NCBI GenBank assembly: GCA_009618475.1
Contig: WJOV01000141.1
Location: 1 to 25,480, forward strand
Length of the DNA stretch: 25,480 nucleotides
Source of the DNA: Methanosarcinales archaeon
Lineage (GTDB): Archaea > Halobacteriota > Syntropharchaeia > Alkanophagales > Methanospirareceae
Direction of reading: 5' to 3'
The notes beneath the pieces were generated by a model that did not search any database, was not told where the DNA came from, and saw only the letters and a program-made list of their open reading frames with translations. Shown here piece by piece: positions 13,091-20,194 of the stretch. Within the stretch, counting starts at the first letter, position 1, and each line of letters opens with the position of its first letter. The position numbers were made by a program, and so were the translations under genes.

Positions 13091-13616
13091 CCTTCTCCTC
13101 TTCTTCTCGCCTTTTCCGCTCTAAGAAAGAGTAAACCGCGCTATGAGGTGCACCATTTATCAGCATCTCTATTGCGTCACTCGCAGGTCTTATCTGATGC
13201 GAATAACCTATTATGCCTATTGTCTTCCCATAAACAGACATTTTAACACCTGATATGTCCTCTATCACTCTTCTCGTTCTTCCATTTCGCCCTATTACAC
13301 GCCCTTTTACTCTTTTTAGCGTCTTTGCCGTGAGATGAGCGATGGAAATGACGTCGAATAAAAGCAGCTCGTCATCAAGAAGTGCAAAAGCGTTTTCAGG
13401 AGAAAAGCCCCGACCTATTGCCCTTACCACGTCTGCAACTCTGAGCGCCTTTAAAGGGTCTCCGCCTTCTAAACCTTCTATACACACCTCACCCTCATCA
13501 CTATCCACGTCTATCCTTGTCCCCGATTTTTTTTCTATATCTTCTTTTACGATTCCATTATGACCGATTAGCACGCCTATTCTATCCTGAGGAATCCTAA
13601 CATACTGCGTTACCAT
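13047..13616 (-). CDS. Dim2p/Pno1-like KH-domain RNA-binding protein
   Basis: Archaeal counterpart of eukaryotic Pno1/Dim2, which binds the 3' region of small-subunit rRNA during assembly and, in archaea, interacts with aIF2 alpha. Seen: a first KH domain at residues ~1-75 with IPQDRIGVLIGHNGIVKEDIE (GxxG-type loop GHNG) and a second with VKGRVIGRNGRTRRVIEDIS (GRNG loop) near residues 105-125, then SDAIEMLINGAPHSAVYSFLE, a strong family signature. Length 189 fits. It forms a transcription unit with RIO1 and aIF1A, one nt downstream of rio1 on the minus strand. The C-terminal tail derives from repeat DNA. Confidence 0.9.
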   Translation of the reverse strand: MVTQYVRIPQDRIGVLIGHNGIVKEDIEKKSGTRIDVDSDEGEVCIEGLEGGDPLKALRVADVVRAIGRGFSPENAFALLDDELLLFDVISIAHLTAKTLKRVKGRVIGRNGRTRRVIEDISGVKMSVYGKTIGIIGYSHQIRPASDAIEMLINGAPHSAVYSFLERKRREEEEKEIYGLRMDDYELPL

Positions 13617-13617
13617 T

Positions 13618-14466
13618 TTACCTCTTCACCATCTTCGTTACTTCATCTTCTGAATGGTCTAAACCAAGTTTGTTAAAGAACGTAACGATATTTCTTACGT
13701 CACGCTTGAGGAACGCATCAGCATTAGGATGCTCTAAAAGTAGCGATTGCCCCATATCTATCATTACCGGCTCTATCTCTATTTCAGCCGCATTTACTCC
13801 TGCAACTTCTTGCTCTGCATACCCTTTCATCAATATGTTGAACTCACTGAGGTCCGCATGCACCATCCTCCCCTTCTCATACATGATTCTCATATAGGAA
13901 AAGATACGCAAAAAGAGTTCTTCGAGTTCAAAATCAAGCGCAAGCACTTCTAAGGGGACGTCTCTCAACTTCGGCGCTGCTATCCCTCCTTTTCCTATAA
14001 ACTCCATTATCAACACGTTTTTATCACATGCAATCGGCATGGGAACCCGAACTCCGACGTCAAACGCTCTTTTCAGGTTCTTAAACTCTTTACGAGCCCA
14101 TGCAAATACGATGCTTCTGTGGTCCCTCTTTATATTTTCAAACCTCGGGTCGCCAATTATATACTCAAGCATGGCATTGAAGTTAGAGGTGCTTATTTTA
14201 TACATCTTTATCGCTAATTCCTCCTCCCCTGCCCCTATCGCATGAAATATAACGGCTTCCTTACCTCTACTTATGGGACCACCCAATGCTTTTATTATCC
14301 CCTTTTTTGAGAATTTATACAGTGTTTCCAGGGTGGGGACGTCGAGAACGTACAGCTCCGTTTTTCTATCCCGGTAATCCTTATTCCTCCTTTTACCTTT
14401 GGGTAATTGCTTCTCTTCCCTCTTTAGCCATTTCTCTACTTCAAGTAGCCCTTCTTTCTCAGCCAT
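13618..14466 (-). CDS. rio1: RIO1-type atypical protein kinase
   Basis: RIO-family serine kinase/ATPase that acts in the last steps of small ribosomal subunit maturation. Seen: an N-terminal basic region, the flexible-loop/P-loop motif GPISRGKEAVIFHA near residues 63-76, Lys in ELAIKMYK, the catalytic loop VHADLSEFNIL near residues 201-211 and the metal-binding IDMGQSLLLEHPNA near residues 236-249. Length 282 matches archaeal RIO1. It overlaps the end of aIF1A by 31 nt and is followed by the KH gene after 1 nt, the conserved archaeal order aIF1A-rio1-KH, which links initiation and 30S maturation. Confidence 0.95.
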   Translation of the reverse strand: MAEKEGLLEVEKWLKREEKQLPKGKRRNKDYRDRKTELYVLDVPTLETLYKFSKKGIIKALGGPISRGKEAVIFHAIGAGEEELAIKMYKISTSNFNAMLEYIIGDPRFENIKRDHRSIVFAWARKEFKNLKRAFDVGVRVPMPIACDKNVLIMEFIGKGGIAAPKLRDVPLEVLALDFELEELFLRIFSYMRIMYEKGRMVHADLSEFNILMKGYAEQEVAGVNAAEIEIEPVMIDMGQSLLLEHPNADAFLKRDVRNIVTFFNKLGLDHSEDEVTKMVKR

Positions 14467-14783
14467 TCCGCCTGTGGTCTTTTATATCGGTAGATGAGGT
14501 CAGCCTTTGCATCCTGAAAGTCCCAGGGAACTATTATTACTACGTCACCAACTTGTACCCATTGTCTCCTCTTTAACCTACCGGGGATTCGAGCCATTCT
14601 TTCTATCCCATCCACGCACTGCACTGTTACTCTTCTCCCACCTAACATCTTCTCGACTATGCATAACACTTCCCTCTTCCTTTTTTGCGGGATACGTACG
14701 CGTATAACCTCTTCTGTTTCTTCTATATTAGCCAATTTTTCATCCTCTCGCTCTTCAGTGCCCTTGGGAGGGAAGGGAAACAT
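14436..14783 (-). CDS. Translation initiation factor aIF1A
   Basis: Archaeal IF1A, an OB-fold factor bound in the ribosomal A site during initiation. Seen: EVIRVRIPQKRKREVLCIVE, the first OB strands, MLGGRRVTVQCVDGIERMARIPGRLKRRQWVQVGD with the RIPGR basic patch, and DVVIIVPWDFQDAKADLIYRY, all typical. The ATG at 14783 gives 115 residues and a short acidic N-terminus; a TTG near 14729 following GAGGATGA is an alternative start. TATA-like TCATAATATC at about 14809-14818 on the minus strand fits the ATG. First gene of the aIF1A-rio1-KH unit. Confidence 0.95.
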   Translation of the reverse strand: MFPFPPKGTEEREDEKLANIEETEEVIRVRIPQKRKREVLCIVEKMLGGRRVTVQCVDGIERMARIPGRLKRRQWVQVGDVVIIVPWDFQDAKADLIYRYKRPQAEWLRKKGYLK

Positions 14784-14824
14784 TTAAATATAATGTAACC
14801 ATAGATATTATGAAAGGGTAAGGT

Positions 14825-14838
14825 ATTAATAAATTTAA
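14825..14838 (+). promoter_or_regulatory. TATA box of the GTPase operon
   Basis: TATTAATAAATTTA lies 23-36 nt upstream of the ATG at 14861, divergent from the aIF1A promoter. Transcription would begin within about 10 nt of the ATG. Confidence 0.45.
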
Positions 14839-14860
14839 GCATCTAATAATAGAAGAAGAG

Positions 14861-15562
14861 ATGAAATCAAGGAAAAGGAAGGGCATTTTAGCACGACTAT
14901 TTAGGGTTTTCGCTTTCAGGAAGAAGACGGCAAAAATTGGACTCTACGGACCGCCGAATGCGGGGAAAACGACTTTAGCGAATAGAATAATCCATACTTT
15001 TGTGGATGAGAACGAGGATATGGGTGTATCCACGGAGGTACCGCATGAGACGAGAAGAGCAGTCAGAAGGGGCGGGATTCTCATAGACCTGAGGTCGAAG
15101 TCCGTGCAAAATCCCGGCTCCCATTCAAATCCGGACTCGAAGTCAAAGAGGGAAAGAGCAAAGTTGAAGCTGGACGTGGTTGACACCCCGGGATTAGCGA
15201 CAAAGATAGATTTTCACGAGTTCATGGCTTATGGTTTAGAAGAAGAGGAGGCGAAAAGGAGGGCGAAAGAGGCGACTGAAGGCGTTATAGAGGCAATAAA
15301 GTGGCTCGACGATATGGACGGCGTTGTGCTCCTGATGGATTCTACCGAAGACCCGTACACGCAAACTAACATCGTCCTCATCGGGAATATGGAGGCACGC
15401 GGCACCCCGGTTATTATCGCGGCAAATAAAATGGATTTATCGGATGCCGCTCCACAAAGGATAATAAATGCCTTCCCTCAGCATCCCGTCATACCTATAT
15501 CAGCATTGAAAGGTGAGAATATGGAGAAGTTGTATGAGGAAATGGCGAGGAGGTTCGGGTGA
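14861..15562 (+). CDS. Era/Obg-like GTP-binding protein
   Basis: Archaeal TRAFAC-class GTPase. Seen: G1 YGPPNAGKTTLAN at about residues 29-41, a G2 threonine region (VSTEVPHETRR), G3 DVVDTPGLATK, G4 AANKMDL and G5 ISALKGE. The N-terminus is basic and may contact RNA or lipid. Between G1 and G3 is a Ser/Lys-rich insertion (KSVQNPGSHSNPDSKSKRER). Length 233. The neighbouring DUF2073 and zinc-ribbon genes follow on the same strand, a conserved archaeal neighbourhood; I recall families labelled origin-associated (Oap) proteins for these neighbours, but not firmly. The substrate process is unknown, with ribosome assembly or replication as candidates. Confidence 0.85.
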   Translation: MKSRKRKGILARLFRVFAFRKKTAKIGLYGPPNAGKTTLANRIIHTFVDENEDMGVSTEVPHETRRAVRRGGILIDLRSKSVQNPGSHSNPDSKSKRERAKLKLDVVDTPGLATKIDFHEFMAYGLEEEEAKRRAKEATEGVIEAIKWLDDMDGVVLLMDSTEDPYTQTNIVLIGNMEARGTPVIIAANKMDLSDAAPQRIINAFPQHPVIPISALKGENMEKLYEEMARRFG

Positions 15563-15568
15563 TAAACG

Positions 15569-15901
15569 ATGGAAATAAAGATGGATCTGGTATCGGAAGA
15601 AAGAATAAATTCAATGGGCTCGATGGAGAAAATAAGATTTGTGCTGGAAGGCGTGAAGTCGGGTAATATAGTGGTGTTGGAGGGTGGTCTGACGTCTGAG
15701 GAGCAGATGAATCTGATAGAACTCACGATGGCAGAGGTGAGCGAAGATTTCCCGGGAATAGAGATGAGCGGCTATCCAAGTAAGAAGGGGTTTTTAAATA
15801 TGAGAAGAAAGGCACGGCTCACCGTGATAGGACCTGCGAAAATAATGCGCACGATGAAGAAGGAAAAGGACTTGATAAGTGCGGTAATTTCTGCATTCTG
15901 A
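15569..15901 (+). CDS. DUF2073 family protein
   Basis: Small archaeal protein of the DUF2073 family (possibly the one named OapB), function unknown. Seen: MDLVSEERINSMGSMEKIRF at the start, GNIVVLEGGLTSEEQMNLIE in the middle and GFLNMRRKARLTVIGPAKIM near the end, with basic residues suitable for nucleic acid contact. 110 residues. It starts 6 nt after the GTPase stop, so the two are almost certainly cotranscribed and may act together. Its stop codon's last base is the first base of the inverted repeat that follows. Confidence 0.85.
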   Translation: MEIKMDLVSEERINSMGSMEKIRFVLEGVKSGNIVVLEGGLTSEEQMNLIELTMAEVSEDFPGIEMSGYPSKKGFLNMRRKARLTVIGPAKIMRTMKKEKDLISAVISAF

Positions 15902-15987
15902 AACCACAAGATTACACAAGATTAACACAGAACTAAAATAAGCAAACAAAAAACGTAATCTGTGTAAATCCGTGTAATCTGTGGTTT
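15901..15987. repeat. Long inverted repeat between DUF2073 and zinc-ribbon genes
   Basis: Left arm 15901-15930 (begins AAACCACAAGATTACACAAG) and right arm 15960-15987 (ends CGTGTAATCTGTGGTTT) pair over about 28-30 bp with a few mismatches and a 29-nt AT-rich loop. The right arm resembles 2531-2550. It can form a cruciform or a large RNA hairpin inside the operon. It is the same class of short repeat I recall as widespread in environmental genomes. Confidence 0.7.
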
Positions 15988-16017
15988 GAAAAGAGCCACA
16001 CAAATATCAAAAGGAAA

Positions 16018-16359
16018 ATGCATAAATGTCTGAAATGCGGGAAAAAATTTGAAAAGATAATGGAAGAGATGTTGGGGGGTTGTCCGGAGTGTGGGGGGAA
16101 CCTATTCCTGTATGTAAGAGAAGGAGAAGAGCGTATAAAAGCAGCGGATTTGGTGGACCGGATAAAAATAGAAGAAAAGGTGCCTTTAGAGTGTGAGAAG
16201 ATAGAAAGCTTAAGAATTTTGAGCCCCGGCGTATATGTACTCAATCTGGATGCGTTGTTAGAGCGGAAGGAGATAGTAATGGGGATAAAGGAGGATGGTT
16301 CTTACGCAATCCATTTACCTTCTTTATTTGGAAGAAAGAATGCGGCGAAACGTAGATGA
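16018..16359 (+). CDS. Zinc-ribbon protein (DUF2072/OapC-like)
   Basis: Archaeal zinc-ribbon protein of 113 residues. Seen: Cys4-x2-Cys7 in MHKCLKCGKKFEK and Cys22-x2-Cys25 in GGCPECGG, then SPGVYVLNLDALLERKEIVMG and IKEDGSYAIHLPSLFG, which I associate with the DUF2072 (possibly OapC) family. It completes the GTPase-DUF2073-zinc-ribbon set. The 116-nt gap from DUF2073 is mostly the inverted repeat; an A/G-rich AAAAGGAAA just before the ATG could serve as a weak ribosome binding site. Function unknown. Confidence 0.8.
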   Translation: MHKCLKCGKKFEKIMEEMLGGCPECGGNLFLYVREGEERIKAADLVDRIKIEEKVPLECEKIESLRILSPGVYVLNLDALLERKEIVMGIKEDGSYAIHLPSLFGRKNAAKRR

Positions 16360-16457
16360 GATTTTGAGTTCATCATAGACCTCTTTTCCTTGTAATCGCC
16401 ACGTAGTGAAGACGGAAGCGATGTAAATACAAAATAAGATATGATATAACTGTATAA

Positions 16458-17330
16458 ATGCCAACGACGGAAATGGAGTCCAGACAGGGATACCGATACA
16501 TCCCGTTTATCACGCTGTCAGAGCTAAAGCAGCGTGTTTGGATTACGCTTTCGGGCTGCAACTTCAAATGTAAAGGCTGTTTTAGCATTGCTCGTGACAC
16601 GGTAGGCGAGTCGATGCCCGTTGAAAGATTAATAAGTTGGGTGAAGAAATCAAATCGAGCTTACAAGGGCAATACGCTACTGGAAGAGGCTGTAATTACT
16701 GGAGGCGAACCCACTCTGGATAGGAGCTTTTTGCTTGACGTCGTGCTAAATCTCAAAATGCATGTAGGAGTGAAACACATTACGCTATCTACGAATGGAT
16801 ATTTATTGGACAGGAAATATGTAATGGGACTGAAGGATGCCGGTCTTGATGAAGTTAAACTTGACATAAAGGCATACAATGATTCAATCCACCAGTGGTA
16901 CACCTGTATGTCCAAGCGTCCGGTTCTTAAGGCGGCAAGATACCTCTGTGAAAGCAAACTCGATTTCAGGGTCGAAACGGTCTTGATGCCGGGGATTGTG
17001 GATGTGGAAGAAATCGAGCGAATTGCTTCCTTTTTAGCACGAATTGAACCTGGAATAAAGTATAAAGTCGTCAAGTTTGCACCAGGTGAAGCGAGGGAAA
17101 AAGTAACAAGAAGACCAGGTGACTATGAGATTCAACTTGCGGTTAATTCGGCTTCAAAATACCTTAGGAACGTTGCCGGAGGAAAAGCATGTGTCCAGCA
17201 ATTTGCTTCTCTGGAATCGAGAGAAGAGGAGACGAAAAAATGGATTAGGGTGTATCCGGATATGAAAACAGAAACAATAATTGCGAAACCGGGTTGGGGT
17301 TCGATGAACAGCTTAGGAGTTGTTACCTAA
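16458..17330 (+). CDS. Radical SAM protein (PflA/COG1180-like), copy 1
   Basis: Radical-SAM enzyme resembling pyruvate-formate-lyase activating enzymes. The 4Fe-4S motif is CNFKCKGC (C-x3-C-x2-C, residues 34-41), followed by the SAM-binding EAVITGGEPTL near residue 75 and strand motifs LSTNGYLLD and EVKLDIKAY. No glycyl-radical enzyme or other obvious partner is encoded in the window, so the substrate is unknown; an amide- or peptide-modifying role is equally possible. Length 290. Its residues 11-60 are nearly identical at DNA level to the second copy at 18875, while the rest is much more diverged. The 3' end overlaps the opposing SIR2-like gene by 8 nt. Confidence 0.85.
   Translation: MPTTEMESRQGYRYIPFITLSELKQRVWITLSGCNFKCKGCFSIARDTVGESMPVERLISWVKKSNRAYKGNTLLEEAVITGGEPTLDRSFLLDVVLNLKMHVGVKHITLSTNGYLLDRKYVMGLKDAGLDEVKLDIKAYNDSIHQWYTCMSKRPVLKAARYLCESKLDFRVETVLMPGIVDVEEIERIASFLARIEPGIKYKVVKFAPGEAREKVTRRPGDYEIQLAVNSASKYLRNVAGGKACVQQFASLESREEETKKWIRVYPDMKTETIIAKPGWGSMNSLGVVT
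16488..16636. repeat. Near-identical block shared with 18911-19059 (copy 1)
   Basis: About 149 bp shared with the other radical-SAM gene, with roughly 12 mismatches counted by eye, including a run of 66 identical bases (16545-16610) that covers the Fe-S cluster motif. The flanking coding sequence diverges sharply. Confidence 0.85.
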
Positions 17331-18756
17331 CAGCTTTTTTCAGGATATAATCTTCTTTGTCATAAGGATGTGCATGCCCTTCAGGGCATTGATGTATATT
17401 ACCCACATAGATAGATGTTGCAAATGACTGAGGATTTGTCCTGATACCAACTGGGAACTCAACACCGCACGTCTTGCATTTAACATATAAATCATGAGGT
17501 GTAGTATCAGTTGGGATGTCTTCTTGTGCAACCTTAAGAGATTGTCCTTTTATCATAATATTAGCTCCTAGCTCCGTTTTAGAAAAAGCCCGAATGTACT
17601 CTTCTAAGTCCCTATACCAAACAACTCCTCCGTCAAAGTGACAAAGGTCTTTTACGAGTTGCACAATATTAACATCGGGATTCACAACGATTAGCCCTTC
17701 AAGATCGTTGTTAGAAAATGCTTCTAAGAGGAGCTGCTTTGTCGAGAAATCGCTAGGCGAAAAAGAATATCCGATCACTACTAATCTCTTGCACCGTGAT
17801 AGTGCATTCTTTGCCATTTCCCATATTTGCTTGAAAGGAGGCTCTCGGAAATATTTATCCTTGTATAAAGTAGGAGTAATGATGATTGGGTCAATATACC
17901 ATCCATGATGATCAGGTGGTTCGTTAAACCACCAATGACCCTGAACGAGGATGATTTCATGTTCTTTTTCTCCGAGAGTTGGTTGCTCTTCGCCGGGAAA
18001 TGTTGGAAAGCTGCGTACTGGTAAGTATTTAAACCAATTCAAAGAACCATGTAGCTTCAATATGGGCCAAGAATATAGTTTATTTTGGGGATGAGAATAG
18101 AACCTTTTTCCATCTACATATTTACTTACCCCTGCTTGGTATAATTGAACCTCATCGAAAGTTATGCCATAGCCTAAGGGTCTATTCCAATTGGAATGGC
18201 TATAGGCAAGTAATTCGTCAGGTATTTCAAAGTCTTCGGAAGGCGTCCTGTCATGAAACGGTCTAGGAATTGAGGGATTTACTCCTGAAGCTGACTCAAT
18301 TATAGATTCAATAATGCAATCATAGTTGAAAGTAAGAATAGTAGGGTGCTCATGAACGAGAATGCGTCCAAAATTATACATGCTAAGGTTGAAGCCAGAA
18401 TATTCAAAGTCTGAAAGAACCTCGGCTAAAAAAGACTTCAAACGAAATTCAATCGCCACCAGCCGCTTGTATTCCTCCTGATCTTTTCGACAGGCTTCCT
18501 CTTTTTGGCGTTCAAGAAGAGTGAAACATTGTTCAAGATCAAAAGGTGCATTTGCTAAGTCACTTTTTGTCTTCTTCCAGTATTTTTCAATGTAGTCATA
18601 CACTACCTGAATCCTGTTGGTATAGTGCGCATCAGAGTATTTTTTCTTTTTTAAAGCAATTTGAAGCAAGTTTGTAATCAGAGGGGGCTTCTGGTTGTCA
18701 AAATCCTTTATTGCTTGGTTAACACCTGCTCCTAGCAAATAGACTATGCCATTCAT
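17323..18756 (-). CDS. SIR2-like protein with C-terminal zinc finger (putative NADase)
   Basis: Predicted SIR2-family NAD-binding protein of 477 residues, resembling NAD-depleting effectors of prokaryotic antiviral systems. Seen: Rossmann start YLLGAGVNQ (residues 6-14), TFNYD at 142-146 (the Asn of the NADase active site), LKLHGSLNW at 233-241 (the catalytic-type His of L-H-G), TPTLYKDKYF at 294-303 and VIGYSFSPSD at 327-336. The last ~55 residues add a zinc-finger-like set: C427-x2-C430 (KCKTCGVEF), C457-x3-H461 (HQCPEGHAH). No deacetylase-type zinc ribbon is within the core. GAGGTGA lies 4 nt upstream of the ATG. It stands alone, opposed to the radical-SAM genes on each side; no argonaute, TIR, helicase or toxin-partner gene is next to it. 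Confidence 0.8.
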   Translation of the reverse strand: MNGIVYLLGAGVNQAIKDFDNQKPPLITNLLQIALKKKKYSDAHYTNRIQVVYDYIEKYWKKTKSDLANAPFDLEQCFTLLERQKEEACRKDQEEYKRLVAIEFRLKSFLAEVLSDFEYSGFNLSMYNFGRILVHEHPTILTFNYDCIIESIIESASGVNPSIPRPFHDRTPSEDFEIPDELLAYSHSNWNRPLGYGITFDEVQLYQAGVSKYVDGKRFYSHPQNKLYSWPILKLHGSLNWFKYLPVRSFPTFPGEEQPTLGEKEHEIILVQGHWWFNEPPDHHGWYIDPIIITPTLYKDKYFREPPFKQIWEMAKNALSRCKRLVVIGYSFSPSDFSTKQLLLEAFSNNDLEGLIVVNPDVNIVQLVKDLCHFDGGVVWYRDLEEYIRAFSKTELGANIMIKGQSLKVAQEDIPTDTTPHDLYVKCKTCGVEFPVGIRTNPQSFATSIYVGNIHQCPEGHAHPYDKEDYILKKAVR

Positions 18757-18874
18757 TATCTCACCTCTTTATTTCTTTTAGATAATTTTAACTAACTTTT
18801 GCACTTAATAATTATTTAGAAAGAAGAAAGGCTTTAGCATTTATGTAAAATGTAGACAACATATATAAAGGAGA

Positions 18875-19750
18875 ATGACGGAGACAAAAATCAAAACAAG
18901 AATTAACAGAGGATACAGATACATCCCGTTTATCACGCTGTCCGAGCTAAAGCCACGAGTTTGGATCACGCTTTCGGGCTGCAACTTCAAATGTAAAGGC
19001 TGTTTTAGCATTGCTCGTGACACGGTAGGCGAGCCGATGACCGTTGAGCAGTTAATAAGCCTGATAAAGAACTCAGCAAGTGAATATTATGAAGATACAC
19101 CGCTGGAAGAAGCAGTAATAACAGGCGGCGAACCTACGCTAAACAAACATTATCTCGTGGATTTGGTATCGCAGTTAAAGAAATTTGTCGGATGGATAGT
19201 GCTTGACACGAATGGACACCTTTTAGACGATGCTTACCTGAAAGAGCTAATAGAAGCGGGTTTGGCTGAAGTCATGTTTGACTTGAAGGTGTGGGATGAA
19301 AAACTGCATGAATGGTACACCGGACACTCGAATAAAAGAATATTAGCGAATATAAGAAATGCCTACGGTAAAATAAAGCTCGTGGTGAACACCGTCTATA
19401 TACCGGGAATTGCGGATGACCGCGAAATAGAGCAGATAGCGAAGTTTTTAGCTGAAATAGACGATAAGGGTGAGATAGATTACAGGATAAATAGATTCAG
19501 AGCGGAGTTGAGCTACGAGAAAATATCAAGGAATCCATCTCCGGAGGAGATAGAGCATGCTTATTCGATTGTCGCTAAATATATGAAAAACTCGGTGATA
19601 GGCAAGAGTTGTGTGCGAGAACGGAAAATAGGCGTAAAAAGGGGTTGGATAACTGTATTTCCGGATGGGACTTTAAAAGGGCGGACTTTGGATGATTACC
19701 GGGAAGAGAATAAAAGGAGGATAAGGAAAAGGAATGCTGCTGTCATTTAA
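18875..19750 (+). CDS. Radical SAM protein (PflA/COG1180-like), copy 2
   Basis: Paralogue of the gene at 16458, 291 residues. Seen: the 4Fe-4S motif CNFKCKGC, EEAVITGGEPTL, VLDTNGHLLD and MFDLKVWDEKLHEWYTG. Beyond residue ~62 it is clearly diverged from copy 1, though the same fold elements align (VNTVYIPGIADDREIEQIAKFL versus a PGIVDVEEIERIASFL counterpart). A GGAG lies just before the ATG. The GNAT gene starts 4 nt after the stop, so it may be cotranscribed with it. Substrate unknown; an activating role for a protein partner elsewhere is inferred from family similarity only. Confidence 0.85.
   Translation: MTETKIKTRINRGYRYIPFITLSELKPRVWITLSGCNFKCKGCFSIARDTVGEPMTVEQLISLIKNSASEYYEDTPLEEAVITGGEPTLNKHYLVDLVSQLKKFVGWIVLDTNGHLLDDAYLKELIEAGLAEVMFDLKVWDEKLHEWYTGHSNKRILANIRNAYGKIKLVVNTVYIPGIADDREIEQIAKFLAEIDDKGEIDYRINRFRAELSYEKISRNPSPEEIEHAYSIVAKYMKNSVIGKSCVRERKIGVKRGWITVFPDGTLKGRTLDDYREENKRRIRKRNAAVI
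18911..19059. repeat. Near-identical block shared with 16488-16636 (copy 2)
   Basis: Counterpart of the block in copy 1, offset by exactly 2423 bp and without gaps. The 66-bp identical run is at 18968-19033. Confidence 0.85.
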
Positions 19751-19753
19751 CGG

Positions 19754-20194
19754 ATGATAAGGAAATTCAGAAGGTCGGATTTGGAGGAAATTTTAAGAAT
19801 AGAAGAGAAAGCATTTCCAAAATCGCCTTACGACGAGCTTATTTTTTTGCATTATGCGTCCGCATACCCCGATAATTTCATAGTATATGAAGAAGGTGAA
19901 GGAAAGGGCACGAATAAAATCGTTGGCTATATTATCTTTTATCCTGAAGGGCATATAGTGTCTATCGCAGTGCATCCTGCGTATAGAAGGAGAGGGATAG
20001 GGACCGAGCTTGTGACGGAGGTATTGAAAGTAACGAAAGGTAAGGCAAGTGTGGAAGTGCGCGCGAGCAACGAAGTGGCAAAGGCGTTTTATAAGCATTC
20101 AGGCTTCTCTTTGCGAACTATAATCCCGAAGTATTACGGCGACGAAGATGCACTTGTGATGGTGCGAACAGGTATGAACTCAAAAAATACCTAA
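19754..20194 (+). CDS. GNAT-family N-acetyltransferase (RimI-like)
   Basis: Acetyl-CoA-dependent N-acetyltransferase of 146 residues, similar to RimI/ArdI-type protein N-terminal acetylases. Seen: FRRSDLEEILRIEEKAFPKSPYDE at the start, the acetyl-CoA loop VHPAYRRRGIGTELV near residues 76-90 (R-x2-G-x-G), and ASNEVAKAFYKHSGFSLR, motif B. It follows the second radical-SAM gene by 3 nt, in the same transcript. The stop overlaps the convergent GH130 gene by 15 nt. Substrate not determined; archaeal relatives acetylate protein N-termini. Confidence 0.9.
   Translation: MIRKFRRSDLEEILRIEEKAFPKSPYDELIFLHYASAYPDNFIVYEEGEGKGTNKIVGYIIFYPEGHIVSIAVHPAYRRRGIGTELVTEVLKVTKGKASVEVRASNEVAKAFYKHSGFSLRTIIPKYYGDEDALVMVRTGMNSKNT

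Noticed and set aside
15901..16017. Replication origin next to the possible Oap genes
   Set aside because: No orc1/cdc6 gene, no recognisable origin-recognition boxes, and the inverted repeat has a related copy at 2531-2550, so a dispersed repeat is the simpler reading.
18861..18869. TATATAAAG as TATA box for radical-SAM copy 2
   Set aside because: It is only about 6-14 nt upstream of the ATG, which would put transcription inside the gene.
16458..19750. Radical-SAM genes as prokaryotic viperins working with the SIR2-like gene
   Set aside because: The cluster motif and following sequence fit PflA-type activases, not viperin, and no nucleotide kinase accompanies them.
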